Assembly (NCBI RefSeq): GCF_000160535.1
Contig: NZ_GG704781.1
Coordinates: forward strand, 143,594-207,593
Direction: 5' to 3'
Origin: Hallella bergensis DSM 17361
GTDB taxonomy: Bacteria; Bacteroidota; Bacteroidia; Bacteroidales; Bacteroidaceae
Length of the DNA stretch: 64,000 nt
Part shown: piece after piece, positions 45,452 to 54,772 of the stretch
Layout of the letters: each line of letters opens with the position of its first letter
Position numbering within the stretch: the stretch's first letter is position 1
The notes under the pieces: generated by a model
What the model was told of the DNA's origin: nothing
What the model saw: only the letters and a program-made list of their open reading frames with translations
Databases searched by the model: none
Program-made: the position numbers and the translations under genes

Positions 45452-46009
45452 ATGAAAGCAAACGACAACACGGAATGGGTTATGCGGCTGATTGACAGGT
45501 ATTACCCTGAGGGAAGTGAACTTCGTCGCATCTTTTTGACACATAGCAGGGCAGTTTGTGAGCGCGCCTTGCAGATATGCGACCGTCATCCCGAATTGCA
45601 TCTTGATAGGCAATTTGTGGAGGAGGCAGCTATGTTGCACGATATTGGTATCTTCGAATGCGACGCGCCGGAAATACATTGTTTCGGTCATGAACCCTAT
45701 TTGCTGCATGGACGCATTGGGGCAACGCTGCTCAGGGCAGAGGGCTACCCACGCCACGCCCGAGTGTGTGAGCGACACACGGGAGCCGGATTGAGCAAGG
45801 AGGCCATTATCGCAGGTAAACTTCCGTTACCTGCAGAGGATTTTCTGCCCGAGAGCTTGGAAGAAAAGGTGGTGTGTTATGCCGATAAGTTTTATAGCAA
45901 ATCGAAGTTGGAGCGCGTGAAAACCACGGCCGAGGCTGAGCGAAGTCTGGCTCGCTTCGGAGTCGACGGATTGGCACGTTTTAAGGAATGGGAAACAATG
46001 TTCGGCTGA
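45452..46009 (+). CDS. HDIG-domain protein
   Basis: A 185-residue HD-superfamily phosphohydrolase. Metal-binding residues are seen in LTHSRAVCERALQICDRHPE, AAMLHDIGIFECDAPEIHCF (the HD pair), and HGRIGATLLRAEGYPRHARV with CERHTG. The C-terminal half is a helical segment with DKFYSKSKLERVKTTAEAER. The ATG at 45452 (MKANDNTEWV) is preferred because an upstream start lies inside the stem-loop. Related proteins act on nucleotides or tRNA; the substrate here is unknown. Confidence 0.85.
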   Translation: MKANDNTEWVMRLIDRYYPEGSELRRIFLTHSRAVCERALQICDRHPELHLDRQFVEEAAMLHDIGIFECDAPEIHCFGHEPYLLHGRIGATLLRAEGYPRHARVCERHTGAGLSKEAIIAGKLPLPAEDFLPESLEEKVVCYADKFYSKSKLERVKTTAEAERSLARFGVDGLARFKEWETMFG

Positions 46010-46055
46010 CAACGTTAAAATAGCGAAATCAGTCGGTTATTCATCATTATTTATT

Positions 46056-46063
46056 TACTTTTG
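46056..46063 (+). promoter_or_regulatory. -7 element directly before the LptD-like gene
   Basis: TACTTTTG followed by CACTCC. It ends only eight bases before the ATG at 46072, which would make the transcript nearly leaderless. No good -33 element is visible at the right spacing. Confidence 0.4.
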
Positions 46064-46071
46064 CACTCCAA

Positions 46072-48930
46072 ATGAGGACAAGGTTTTCCATCATATTCTT
46101 GGTTTTTGCCTTGGTTTTTGCCATGGCAGAAAGCCGAGTGTCCCCGTACTGGGGAGAGGATCGGGCCGAGGCGGGCATGGATGCCGAAGCCCCGAGAGAT
46201 TCAGCCGGCAAGGACTCGACGCAAGTGGGTTCGGCCGACAAGTCTGTCGCGGGGCAGGTGGTCAAGGACACCACAGAGATGGACTCCTTGGAGCTGGCCA
46301 TATATCATCACAACAGGGCGATTGACGACTCCATACATCTCGACTCCCTGAACAGGAAGAAAAAAAGCGGCATTGATGCCCCCGTGAAATACCAGGCTCA
46401 GGACTCTTTGGTCTATGAGGCTGGGACGAAAACAGCCTATCTGTATGGTGGGTCAGAGGTGGACTATGAGAATATGAACCTCAAGAGTGACAAGATTCAC
46501 ATGAGTCTTGACAGCAGTCTGGTGCACGCCACGGGCACGGCTGATTCAACAGAGAAGCGGGGAATCAAAGGGCGCCCTGTCTTCACAATGGGGCAGGATA
46601 AATATGACACCGACACCATTTCGTTTAATTTCAAAACCAAGAAGGGGCTTGTGCAGAATGCCTATACTGCTCAGGAGGACGGTTTCCTGACGAGTGAGAT
46701 CTCCAAGCGAAATGACAAGGGTGAAATGTTTTTGGCCCGTGGACGCTACACCACGTGCGACCTCGAGCACCCCGACTTTTATATTGCCTTGTCGAGGGCA
46801 AAGGTACGCCCCGGCAAGGATGTAGTTTTCGGTCCGGCATATCTCGTCGTGGCCGACGTGCCCTTGCCACTGGCCGTTCCCTATGGGTTCTTTCCCTTTA
46901 CCAAGAGCTATTCCAGCGGATTTATCATGCCAACCTACGGCGATGAGAACAGTCGCGGTTTCTACCTTCGCGACGGAGGATATTACTTTGCCATGAGCGA
47001 CAAGTGGGATTTGAAGCTACTGGGTGAGATCTACACCAAGGGTTCATGGGGGGTATCTGCTGCCAGCAACTACCGCAGACGTTACAAGTACAACGGCTCT
47101 TTCTTTGTGAGTTTTCAGAACACCAAGACGGGTGACAAGGGCATGCCCGACTATCAGGAACAAGAGAGTTTCAAACTGCAATGGAGTCACCGCCAAGACC
47201 CTAAGTTCAACCCGTTCAGTTCTTTGTCGGCAAGCGTCAACTATGCATCGCAGAGCTACGAGCGCAATAACCTGACGAGCATGTACAGCCCACAGGCCAT
47301 GACACAGACCACGCGTACATCGTCGGTGAGCTGGAGCACCACATTCTCAAGCATAGGCATGTCATTGAGCACGTCGGCCAACCTCTCGCAGAACATGCGC
47401 GACTCGAGCATCGCCATGACTCTGCCCGATCTGAATATTTCCATCAGTCGTTTTTATCCCTTCCGTCGCAAGCACCGGGTTGGCAACGAGCGCTGGTACG
47501 AGAAGATTTCGATGAGTTATACCGGACAGCTGAGCAACTCGATCAACACCAAGGAAGATAAACTCTTGCACTCCAATTTTATCAAGGATTGGCGCAATGG
47601 TATGCAACACAGCATACCGGTGAATGCCAACTTCACGCTGTTTAATTATATCAACGTCACTCCCTCGTTTAGTTTTACCGACCGCATGACCTCCAGCAAG
47701 GTAATGAAATCATGGGATGAGGCTAACCAAAAAGAAGTGGCTGACACCACCTATGGATTTCACAATCTTTATAATTGGAACATGAGCGTGTCGGCGAACA
47801 CCAAGTTTTATGGTTTCTTCGTTCCCAACAGAAAGCTGTTTGGCGACAAGATACAGGCCATTCGGCACGTGTTCACACCACAGATAAGTTTCAGTTACGC
47901 ACCGGATTTTGGTTCATCGCGATATGGATATTACGAAACTTACCAGAGGACGGATGCCAACGGCAACGTGTCATTGGTGGAATATTCGCCCTATTTGAAT
48001 AGTTTGTATGGAGTTCCGGGCAAAGGGCGCACGGGAAGTATTTCGTGGGATGTGAGCAACAACGTTGAGATGAGAATTAAGACTGACAAAGACTCCACGG
48101 GTTTTAAGAAAATAAGTATTATCGACGAGCTTGGTGCCTCGATGTCCTATAACATGGCTGCTGCCAAGCGTCCGTGGAGTGACCTGTCCATGCGCATCCG
48201 ATTGAAGTGGTGGAAAAACTATACGTTCAACATGAATGCAGTGTTTGCCACTTATGCCTACGAACTCGATGAGAACGGCAAACCATACGTGGGTGATCAC
48301 ACAGAATGGGGCTACGGACGCTTCGGGCGTTTTCAGGGCATGTCGCAAAATATCTCGTACACGCTGAATCCTGAAAAAATCAAAAAACTGTTTGGTGGTG
48401 GTGAGCACGAGGAGGACAAGACAAACAAGGATGACGAGGAAGGAATTGACACTGGCCGGGAGAGCAATATAGACAAGGATATGGTTGAAGGGCAACGTGG
48501 AGCCAAGAACAAAAGCGGAAGCGGGAAAGCTACGACTGACGAGAATGGCTATATGGCATTCTCCATGCCATGGTCGTTGACGTTTGGCTATGGCATCACG
48601 ATGCGTGAGAATACAAGTGGCAAGTTCAACGAGAAAACCATGCGCTATCCCTATAAGTTCAGCCAGACGCTGAATGTGAGTGGTAACCTTCGCATCAGCG
48701 ACGGTTGGAATATCAGCTTTTCCAGTGGCTATGATTTTGAAAACAAGAAGATTTCCATGACCACGGCGTCTCTTCAGCGCGATCTTCACTGTTTCAACAT
48801 GAGTTGTTCGGTGGTGTTGGCACCTTATACAAGTTATAACTTCTCTTTCCGAGCCAATGCTGCGACGCTTACCGATGCTCTGAAATATGACAAGCGAAGT
48901 GGCTACAGCAATGCTGTGCAATGGTATTAG
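46072..48930 (+). CDS. LptD-like outer-membrane LPS-assembly protein
   Basis: A 952-residue outer-membrane protein that probably inserts LPS into the outer leaflet. A signal peptide (FSIIFLVFALVFAMAES) is followed by an OstA/LptA-like periplasmic region (VYEAGTKTAYLYGGSEVDYE; DKIHMSLDSSLVHATGTADS; KTKKGLVQNAYTAQEDGFLT), then GRYTTCDLEHPDFYIALSRA with the Cys and VADVPLPLAVPYGFFPFTKS, both hallmarks of Bacteroidota LptD. The remaining 650 residues form the beta barrel, interrupted by a charged loop (EHEEDKTNKDDEEGIDTGRE). The DPDE-like order and length fit LptD of this phylum, not TonB receptors. No lptE gene is adjacent. Confidence 0.9.
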   Translation: MRTRFSIIFLVFALVFAMAESRVSPYWGEDRAEAGMDAEAPRDSAGKDSTQVGSADKSVAGQVVKDTTEMDSLELAIYHHNRAIDDSIHLDSLNRKKKSGIDAPVKYQAQDSLVYEAGTKTAYLYGGSEVDYENMNLKSDKIHMSLDSSLVHATGTADSTEKRGIKGRPVFTMGQDKYDTDTISFNFKTKKGLVQNAYTAQEDGFLTSEISKRNDKGEMFLARGRYTTCDLEHPDFYIALSRAKVRPGKDVVFGPAYLVVADVPLPLAVPYGFFPFTKSYSSGFIMPTYGDENSRGFYLRDGGYYFAMSDKWDLKLLGEIYTKGSWGVSAASNYRRRYKYNGSFFVSFQNTKTGDKGMPDYQEQESFKLQWSHRQDPKFNPFSSLSASVNYASQSYERNNLTSMYSPQAMTQTTRTSSVSWSTTFSSIGMSLSTSANLSQNMRDSSIAMTLPDLNISISRFYPFRRKHRVGNERWYEKISMSYTGQLSNSINTKEDKLLHSNFIKDWRNGMQHSIPVNANFTLFNYINVTPSFSFTDRMTSSKVMKSWDEANQKEVADTTYGFHNLYNWNMSVSANTKFYGFFVPNRKLFGDKIQAIRHVFTPQISFSYAPDFGSSRYGYYETYQRTDANGNVSLVEYSPYLNSLYGVPGKGRTGSISWDVSNNVEMRIKTDKDSTGFKKISIIDELGASMSYNMAAAKRPWSDLSMRIRLKWWKNYTFNMNAVFATYAYELDENGKPYVGDHTEWGYGRFGRFQGMSQNISYTLNPEKIKKLFGGGEHEEDKTNKDDEEGIDTGRESNIDKDMVEGQRGAKNKSGSGKATTDENGYMAFSMPWSLTFGYGITMRENTSGKFNEKTMRYPYKFSQTLNVSGNLRISDGWNISFSSGYDFENKKISMTTASLQRDLHCFNMSCSVVLAPYTSYNFSFRANAATLTDALKYDKRSGYSNAVQWY

Positions 48931-49013
48931 GAAATATGGACTTAAAAGGACGGATGTGGTTTTTTTGACTTTTTGCTGCCGTCTGAAACGTGATGTTCGA
49001 TAGGAATACAGAT

Positions 49014-49589
49014 TTATTCTGAAGGCAGGTTTGAGTGCCGGGAGGCAAAATATTTCCACAATGGTGCCACCATCATGGCTTGGAGAAACACTCCCTGTTG
49101 CAGCATGGCAAACACTTCTTCTTCGTTTTTCAGAAACACTTCAAGGTCTTCGGTGGCATCCCAATGTTGTTCGGTGGTTCGCTCCACACCTTCTGCGAGG
49201 AAACAATGACAGAGGTTGGTCATGGTGCTGGGGTTGGGCGAGATGGTCATCAGCTCTGTCCATTTACCACCTGTGTAGCCCGTCTCCTCCTGTAACTCCC
49301 GCTGGGCACCCTCAATTGGGGTTTCACCCTCTTCCACACAGCCGGCCACAATTTCTGTAGACACTACCCCGAGGGCATGTCGGTATTGTCGTTCGAGTAT
49401 AATTTTCCTTTCTTTTGTCAGTGCAATCACGTTGACCCATGTGGGATATTCCAGCACATAGTATTCATCGAACACTTTGCCGGTGGGCAACTCCAATTTG
49501 TCGCGACGTGCAGTGAGCCATGGTCGTTTGATAAGATACTCGCTGCCGAGTGTCTTCCAACGCATCTCTTCATCGGTTCTTTGTTTCAT
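49014..49589 (-). CDS. Nudix hydrolase (ADP-ribose pyrophosphatase-like)
   Basis: Hydrolyses a nucleoside diphosphate linked to another group; ADP-ribose is the likeliest substrate. The full Nudix box is present at residues 83-105: Gly83, Glu89, then RELQEETGY with Arg97, Glu98, Glu101, Glu102 and Gly104. Upstream lie FDEYYVLEYPTWVNVIALTK and ERQYRHALGVVSTEIVAG, features of the ADPRase subfamily; the proline-containing SPNPSTMTNLCHCFLAEGVE follows the box. The protein has 191 residues. It converges with the LptD-like gene. The TrmH-type gene precedes it on the same strand by 47 bases. Confidence 0.92.
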   Translation of the reverse strand: MKQRTDEEMRWKTLGSEYLIKRPWLTARRDKLELPTGKVFDEYYVLEYPTWVNVIALTKERKIILERQYRHALGVVSTEIVAGCVEEGETPIEGAQRELQEETGYTGGKWTELMTISPNPSTMTNLCHCFLAEGVERTTEQHWDATEDLEVFLKNEEEVFAMLQQGVFLQAMMVAPLWKYFASRHSNLPSE

Positions 49590-49636
49590 TGCTGCATTAT
49601 TTGAAGGGGAATTTATAGTGCAGTGTATGTGATGCT

Positions 49637-50446
49637 TTATTTAAAACTGCGTTGACGCACAGCCTCAAACATCAATATTGCTGCACTTACCGACACGTTG
49701 AGTGAATCCAGTTGACCCAGCATCGGAATGCGGATGTGGGCGTCGGCAGCCTTTCGCCAAGCGTCGGTCAGACCTGTTGATTCGGTACCCATCACGATGG
49801 CTGTGCCCCCACGCATGTCGGAGTCATAATAGGGAGCGGAATCCTGCAATTGTGCCGTGAGAATCTTGATGTTTCGCTCTTTGAGAAAATTCATGCATGC
49901 TTGGGAAGAGCAAGCTACTGTGGGCACCGTAAAGATTGCCCCGATGCTGCTTCGAATCAGGTTGGGATTGAAAAGGTCGGTCAGGGGGTTGCACACGATG
50001 ACAGCATCTGCTTTCGATGCGTCTGCACTGCGCAACACAGCACCGAGGTTCCCCGGCTTTTCCACGCTTTCCAGAACAACGATCAATGGGCTTTCGGGCA
50101 AATCGAGGTCGGCCAATGTCCTGTTCTTTACCTTGACTTCGGCCATCATGCCCTCCGTACTGCCGCGATAAGCCATCTTCTCATACACAGCCTGTGTGAC
50201 TTCGTATATGGTTGTTTGCCCAATGAGGCTGTCCAACTTCCATGCCTCTGGGTTTTTGTCAAGAATATCGCGGCAGCAAAACAAATTTTCTATTTCATAT
50301 CCAGCATGCGCGCAATGAATCAGCTCACGCACTCCCTCTACTACAAAAAGTCCTTGCTTGCGGCGTTCAGACGATTTCTGTTGTAATGCCACAAGATTTT
50401 TTACCTTTGCATTTTGTAGGCTGGAGATGATAAGTTCAGTATTCAT
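49637..50446 (-). CDS. TrmH/SpoU-family RNA 2'-O-methyltransferase
   Basis: SAM-dependent methylation of ribose in rRNA or tRNA. The 269-residue protein has an N-terminal substrate-binding domain (SSLQNAKVKNLVALQQKSSE, then LFVVEGVRELIHCA) and a knotted SPOUT domain: motif 1 in VLESVEKPGNLGAVLRSADA, motif 2 in AIVMGTESTGLTDAWRKAAD and motif 3 in IPMLGQLDSLNVSVSAAILM. The target nucleotide cannot be given. Together with the Nudix gene it follows the antiporter gene (40-base gap), all on the minus strand. Confidence 0.93.
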   Translation of the reverse strand: MNTELIISSLQNAKVKNLVALQQKSSERRKQGLFVVEGVRELIHCAHAGYEIENLFCCRDILDKNPEAWKLDSLIGQTTIYEVTQAVYEKMAYRGSTEGMMAEVKVKNRTLADLDLPESPLIVVLESVEKPGNLGAVLRSADASKADAVIVCNPLTDLFNPNLIRSSIGAIFTVPTVACSSQACMNFLKERNIKILTAQLQDSAPYYDSDMRGGTAIVMGTESTGLTDAWRKAADAHIRIPMLGQLDSLNVSVSAAILMFEAVRQRSFK

Positions 50447-50486
50447 GTCGTGTCGTTGTGGAGTAATGGGGTGGAGTGAGTGGATG

Positions 50487-52739
50487 TTAGTTGGCCTGTG
50501 CGAGTTGCAACAGCGATGCCTTTTCGCCCACTACCCAAATGATGTCGCCTTTCTTAAAAACGTGTAGGGGATTAATCATGGTGAGATTGGCCTGCCCCTC
50601 CTCGATACCCACGACCATGCAGTTGAACCGGCTACGAATGCCACTCTCTTTCAGTGTTTTGCCGACAAATGGGCAGCGGTCGGTAAGGATGAGCTTCTGG
50701 AGCTTCATTTCTCGCTCTTCAATGTGTTCGTCCTCGGGTACAAGTTCTTCCTTCAGCGCCTTGCCGAACTGATGTAGCTGCTCGTCGTTTCCAATGGCTT
50801 GGAGGCGATCGTCGGGAAACAAGATGGTTTCGCCATAGGGGATGTTCATGCGCTGCCTGCCACGAAGGATGCTGCTTACATGTACTCCAAACCGGTTGCT
50901 CAGGCGCAGTTGGTTCAGTCGTTTGCCTGCCCATGCAGAGTCGGGTGGTACTTCAAAGTCTGATATGTGGATGGAGCGATCGAGCAACCTGCCTTCATAG
51001 AGTGGGCGTCGCCGCCCGTGTACCTGTGCTTCAATATCCCTGCTTTGAAGGTTTTTGACAAACATGCGTTCCAATCGGATAGCGCGGTGTTTGAGTTTTC
51101 GCGACAGTATCATGATCACGATAATGACCAGAGCCAGCGTGATGACCACGGCACTGGCAAAATGTGTGAGGAGGTTGCAGATGTAAAAGAGGAGTGCTGC
51201 CACAATAACGATGCGGACTAAGATCGTGAATATGAGCGGCAAGCGGTTGAGACGGTTCTCTATCCACAGAACCTTGAATTCCTGGCCGTGGTTGTGTTTC
51301 ATGATGAGCGAGCGCATAAGTGGAGCCAAGACGGCAAGTGTGGCAACTCCGCAGACGGCATTAGCCCACCAATGTGGCAGTATGCTGCGTATAAAAGGCA
51401 GGAAGAATGTCAACATCAGCGTCGTGACAGCAGTACAGAGAATGGTATAAATCAAGGTACTGACAATAATCTTTCGCAACAGTTTCTTCCAGTTGCTCTG
51501 TTCCTGTGGGGTGGTCACCTGGGCTGAGCCAAGGTGATCAAGCCGCCTGATCCATCGTTTGGGAAGATGCCTTTCCAAACTGTTATAGCATGGTTCGGCG
51601 AATCGAATCATATAGGGGGTGAGAAATGTAGTGATAACCGATACGGCCACAACTACAGGATAGAGGAAATCGCTGATGACGCCGAGCGAAAGTCCAAGCG
51701 ATGCAATGATAAAGGCAAATTCTCCAATCTGTGCCATGGAGAATCCACACCGCATGGCGGTCTTCAGCGGTTGGCCGCTAAGCATGAAGCCGGCAGAACC
51801 GAAGATGCCCTGTCCCAACAGAACGGTAGCCACCAGGATTATAATAGGTAGAGCATGCTCCACGATGATTTTGGGATCGACAAGCATACCAACGGATACA
51901 AAGAAGATGGCTCCAAAGAGATTCTTTACGGGTTCTACCAATCTGATGATCTTGTCAGCCTCGATGGTTTCGGCAAGGATGCTGCCCATGATGAAAGATC
52001 CAAAGGCAGAACTGAATCCGACGGTGGTGGATATCCATGCCATCAGGCAACACAGGCCGATTGAAACGATGACCATGGTCTCATCGGTCATGAGTTTCCT
52101 GGTGTTGCGCAAGAGGGATGGAACGATAAATAACCCCACCACAAACCAGAGAATTAGGAAGAACCCAATGCGGAGGACGGAGGCCAGCATCTGCTCGCCA
52201 TCCGGGTTTTGTCCATTGGCCAGCGACGATAGCATGATCATCATGACAATAGCCAGGATGTCTTCCAGTATTAGAACACTCATCACAAGACCGGCAAATC
52301 GTTGTGGCCGCAGCCCCATCTCGTCGAAAGCCTTGTATATGATGGTGGTGGATGACATAGCCAGCATTCCGCCCAGGAAAAGGCTGTCCATTCGGCTCCA
52401 GTGGAAGGCGTGCCCGACTCCAACGCCCAATAGGGACATGGAGAAAATAATGGACATGGCAGCAATGATGGGCGACATTCCCATCTTGAGAATCTTTTTG
52501 AAAGAAAAGTCAAGCCCTAATGAGAAAAGCAAGAACATCACGCCGATGTCAGCCCAAGTCCGGATAGCTGACTCGTCCATGACATGCATGGTGTAAGGCA
52601 TGTGTGGACTTACCAGAAAACCGGCCACCAGATATCCCAAGACAAGGGGCTGTCTGAGCTTTTTGAATATCAAGGTCACTGTTCCTGCAACTACAAGAAT
52701 CAATGCCAAGTCTTTGATGAGGTCGGGAAGTTGTGCCAT
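50487..52739 (-). CDS. Kef-type cation/proton antiporter with two TrkA-C domains
   Basis: A 750-residue monovalent cation:proton antiporter (CPA2). Residues about 1-390 are the exchanger with roughly twelve helices (LILVVAGTVTLIFKKL, VLGYLVAGFLVSPHMP, STTIIYKAFDEMGL, GFSSAFGSFIMGSILAETIE). A second membrane block follows (about 415-545). The cytoplasmic C-terminus holds two TrkA-C regulatory domains, around DFEVPPDSAWAGKRLNQLRL and LTDRCPFVGKTLKESGIRSR. No TrkA-N (RCK) domain with its Rossmann motif is seen, in contrast to E. coli KefB/C. Likely K+ or Na+ homeostasis and pH control. pepT precedes it on the same strand. Confidence 0.9.
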   Translation of the reverse strand: MAQLPDLIKDLALILVVAGTVTLIFKKLRQPLVLGYLVAGFLVSPHMPYTMHVMDESAIRTWADIGVMFLLFSLGLDFSFKKILKMGMSPIIAAMSIIFSMSLLGVGVGHAFHWSRMDSLFLGGMLAMSSTTIIYKAFDEMGLRPQRFAGLVMSVLILEDILAIVMMIMLSSLANGQNPDGEQMLASVLRIGFFLILWFVVGLFIVPSLLRNTRKLMTDETMVIVSIGLCCLMAWISTTVGFSSAFGSFIMGSILAETIEADKIIRLVEPVKNLFGAIFFVSVGMLVDPKIIVEHALPIIILVATVLLGQGIFGSAGFMLSGQPLKTAMRCGFSMAQIGEFAFIIASLGLSLGVISDFLYPVVVAVSVITTFLTPYMIRFAEPCYNSLERHLPKRWIRRLDHLGSAQVTTPQEQSNWKKLLRKIIVSTLIYTILCTAVTTLMLTFFLPFIRSILPHWWANAVCGVATLAVLAPLMRSLIMKHNHGQEFKVLWIENRLNRLPLIFTILVRIVIVAALLFYICNLLTHFASAVVITLALVIIVIMILSRKLKHRAIRLERMFVKNLQSRDIEAQVHGRRRPLYEGRLLDRSIHISDFEVPPDSAWAGKRLNQLRLSNRFGVHVSSILRGRQRMNIPYGETILFPDDRLQAIGNDEQLHQFGKALKEELVPEDEHIEEREMKLQKLILTDRCPFVGKTLKESGIRSRFNCMVVGIEEGQANLTMINPLHVFKKGDIIWVVGEKASLLQLAQAN

Positions 52740-52872
52740 AAGCCCTTGCTGTGCGGAGGCTATGTTTTAATGTCGGGTTTTATGATTGAACCTTGAGGAA
52801 GCCAGATGACGACATGGCCTATCCCATATTTTCAACCTATATAGTAGATGAAGGTGATTAGTAGAAATCACC

Positions 52873-54096
52873 TTAATCATTATACGTTCCAGTGATTTCG
52901 CAAATCTTCGTAATGACCTGCACAGCCTTTTCCATAACCTGCACGGAAACAAATTCGTAGGGGCCGTGGAAGTTTACGCCACCGGCGAAAATGTTGGGGC
53001 AGGGAAGACCCTTGAAAGAGAGCTGCGCACCGTCGGTGCCGCCACGGATAGGCTCTACCTTAGGCGTGACACCCGTTTCCTGCATGGCCTTGAGCACGAT
53101 ATCGATGACATACATGTTGGGATCGATCTTCTCCTTCATGTTATAGTACTGGTCGCGTAATTCCACGGTTACAGTTCCGTCACCGTATTTTTCATTCATC
53201 TGCCGGGCAATGTCCTCGATGAAGTCTTTTCGGTCTTCGAATTTCTTGCGGTCGTGGTCGCGAATGATATAGTTCAACTTGGCCTCTTCACAACGACTGT
53301 CAATGCCAAGGAGATGATAGAAACCCTGATAGCCCTCGGTGGTTTCGGGGATATCGGTCTCGGGAATAAAGCTGTTGAACTCGCAGGCCAGTCGGCTGGC
53401 ATTTATCATTTTGTCTTTTGCATACCCCGTATGGACGCTCACGCCTTTAATCAGGATTTTGGCTGCAGCAGCATTGAAGTTTTCATATTCCAGGTTGCCA
53501 ATGTCGCCACCGTCCATGGTGTATGCCCATTGGCATCCAAACTTCTCCACGTCGAAGTGATGGGCACCCATGCCAATCTCCTCATCGGGATTGAAAGCCA
53601 CGCGAATATCGCCATGTTTAATCTCGTTGTGGTCGCGCAGAAAACACATGGCCTGCACAATCTCGGCAATACCAGCCTTGTCGTCGGCGCCGAGAAGGGT
53701 TGTGCCGTCGGTCACAATGATATCCTCACCCTTGTGAGCCAGAAGCTCTGGGAATTTTTGGGGAGAGGAAATAATACCTGGTGACAGTTCGATGTCGCCG
53801 CCATCATAATTTTTGATGATGCGAGCCTTGACATTGGCACCACTGGCATCAAGTGCCGTGTCGTAATGGGCAATAAATCCAATGGTAGGAACTTCTTTCT
53901 TGGTGTTGGAAGGCAATGTGGCGTAGATGTATCCCATCTCGTCCATCTCAACGTCTTTGAGGCCTTCGCGCTCAAGTTCCTCCTTCAGATATTTGGCAAA
54001 AACAAGCTGTTTTGATGTACTGGGCACGGTGTCGGAATCTTCTGCCGACTGTGTGTCGAACTTCGTGTAGTTAATAAATCTTTCAGTTATATCCAT
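52873..54096 (-). CDS. pepT: Peptidase T (tripeptide aminopeptidase)
   Basis: Zinc metallopeptidase that removes the N-terminal residue of tripeptides. The 407-residue M20-type protein has [20 protein letters not shown] (metal His and catalytic Asp), [20 protein letters not shown] (bridging Asp), [20 protein letters not shown] (catalytic Glu and Glu ligand), [20 protein letters not shown] and a C-terminal [20 protein letters not shown] with the last His. Its ATG lies only 36 bases after tRNA-Arg, with a weak terminator between, so it may be read through from the tRNA promoter. Confidence 0.98.
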   Translation of the reverse strand: MDITERFINYTKFDTQSAEDSDTVPSTSKQLVFAKYLKEELEREGLKDVEMDEMGYIYATLPSNTKKEVPTIGFIAHYDTALDASGANVKARIIKNYDGGDIELSPGIISSPQKFPELLAHKGEDIIVTDGTTLLGADDKAGIAEIVQAMCFLRDHNEIKHGDIRVAFNPDEEIGMGAHHFDVEKFGCQWAYTMDGGDIGNLEYENFNAAAAKILIKGVSVHTGYAKDKMINASRLACEFNSFIPETDIPETTEGYQGFYHLLGIDSRCEEAKLNYIIRDHDRKKFEDRKDFIEDIARQMNEKYGDGTVTVELRDQYYNMKEKIDPNMYVIDIVLKAMQETGVTPKVEPIRGGTDGAQLSFKGLPCPNIFAGGVNFHGPYEFVSVQVMEKAVQVITKICEITGTYND

Positions 54097-54103
54097 ATTT
54101 TCA

Positions 54104-54132
54104 AGGAAAAAATAACGTGAAGCAATGCTTCA
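54104..54132 (-). terminator. Short terminator after tRNA-Arg
   Basis: On the minus strand TGAAGC / GCTTCA with a three-base loop (54132-54118), then CGTTATTTTTT. Modest stem, good T-run. It sits between tRNA-Arg and the pepT start. Confidence 0.6.
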
Positions 54133-54209
54133 TGGTGACTCCGGCGGGACTCAAACCCGCGACACCCAGAACCGGAATCTGGTGCTCTATTCAACTGAGC
54201 TACGGAGCC
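54133..54209 (-). tRNA. tRNA-Arg(CCG)
   Basis: Cloverleaf on the minus strand: acceptor GGCTCCG / CGGAGTC, D-arm TAGCTCAGTTGAATAGAGC, anticodon stem CCAGA / TCTGG with loop TTCCGGT (anticodon CCG), T-arm CGCGGGTTTGAGTCCCGC. The discriminator A is followed by CCA at 54135-54133, so the CCA end is encoded. Confidence 0.95.
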
Positions 54210-54226
54210 GTGAATTAAAATATGTG

Positions 54227-54257
54227 CAAAAATAATAATAATTTTGGGAAATACAAA
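54227..54257 (-). promoter_or_regulatory. tRNA-Arg promoter
   Basis: TTTG at 54257-54254 and TATTTTTG at 54234-54227 on the minus strand, with the ideal 19-base spacing. Transcription would start about 12 bases before the tRNA. Confidence 0.75.
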
Positions 54258-54309
54258 GACTATGAAGAAAAAAAACAGGGGATACGTTGCCGGGTCAAAG
54301 ATTCTACAA

Positions 54310-54344
54310 TAAAAAACCGAATGGCTTGTTGTCAGTCATTCGGC
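54310..54344 (-). terminator. Terminator of tRNA-Pro
   Basis: On the minus strand GCCGAATG ... CATTCGG with a 13-base loop (stems 54343-54337 and 54323-54317), followed by TTTTTT. It lies right after tRNA-Pro. Confidence 0.75.
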
Positions 54345-54354
54345 TTTTCCAAAG

Positions 54355-54428
54355 TCGGGGCGACAGGATTCGAACCTGCGACCACCTGGTCCCAAACCAG
54401 GAGCGCTACCGGACTGCGCTACACCCCG
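54355..54428 (-). tRNA. tRNA-Pro(UGG)
   Basis: Cloverleaf on the minus strand: acceptor CGGGGTG / CGCCCCG, D-arm TAGCGCAGTCCGGTAGCGC, anticodon stem CCTGG / CCAGG with loop TTTGGGA (anticodon TGG), T-arm CGCAGGTTCGAATCCTG. After discriminator A comes CTT, so unlike tRNA-Arg the CCA end is not encoded. Confidence 0.96.
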
Positions 54429-54481
54429 TGAAATGTCAGGTATACGGGCTCTGTGGAATATGCCCACCTGAATTTCGACTG

Positions 54482-54512
54482 CAAAGGTATATCTTTTTTG
54501 TTATACCACCAA
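54482..54512 (-). promoter_or_regulatory. tRNA-Pro promoter
   Basis: TTGG at 54512-54509 and TACCTTTG at 54489-54482 on the minus strand, 19 bases apart, about 55 bases before the mature tRNA. Confidence 0.75.
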
Positions 54513-54729
54513 GAAAATTTCTTCTTTTTCTTAAAAGTATCTGCCTACCCGTTCTGCAGTTGTCAGGATGTGAACAAGACGAGATATACTCCACATGGAG
54601 TCGTTGGAGGTTTTCTCGTTTCGGTTTTCCAGTATACTGATAGGTGTTCAAAAAGATATCTAAAAAAATAAATTGCTGCCATTTTGCAAAATAAAACGCA
54701 ATTGAGTGTGCATTTATTCAATAAATGAT

Positions 54730-54737
54730 TAACTTTG
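54730..54737 (+). promoter_or_regulatory. -7 element of asnA
   Basis: TAACTTTG followed by C; TGTG lies 19 bases upstream as a poor -33. The leader is about 30 bases to the ATG at 54773. Confidence 0.6.
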
Positions 54738-54772
54738 CACGCAACTGTAAAAAGAACGAAAGGTTATATACA

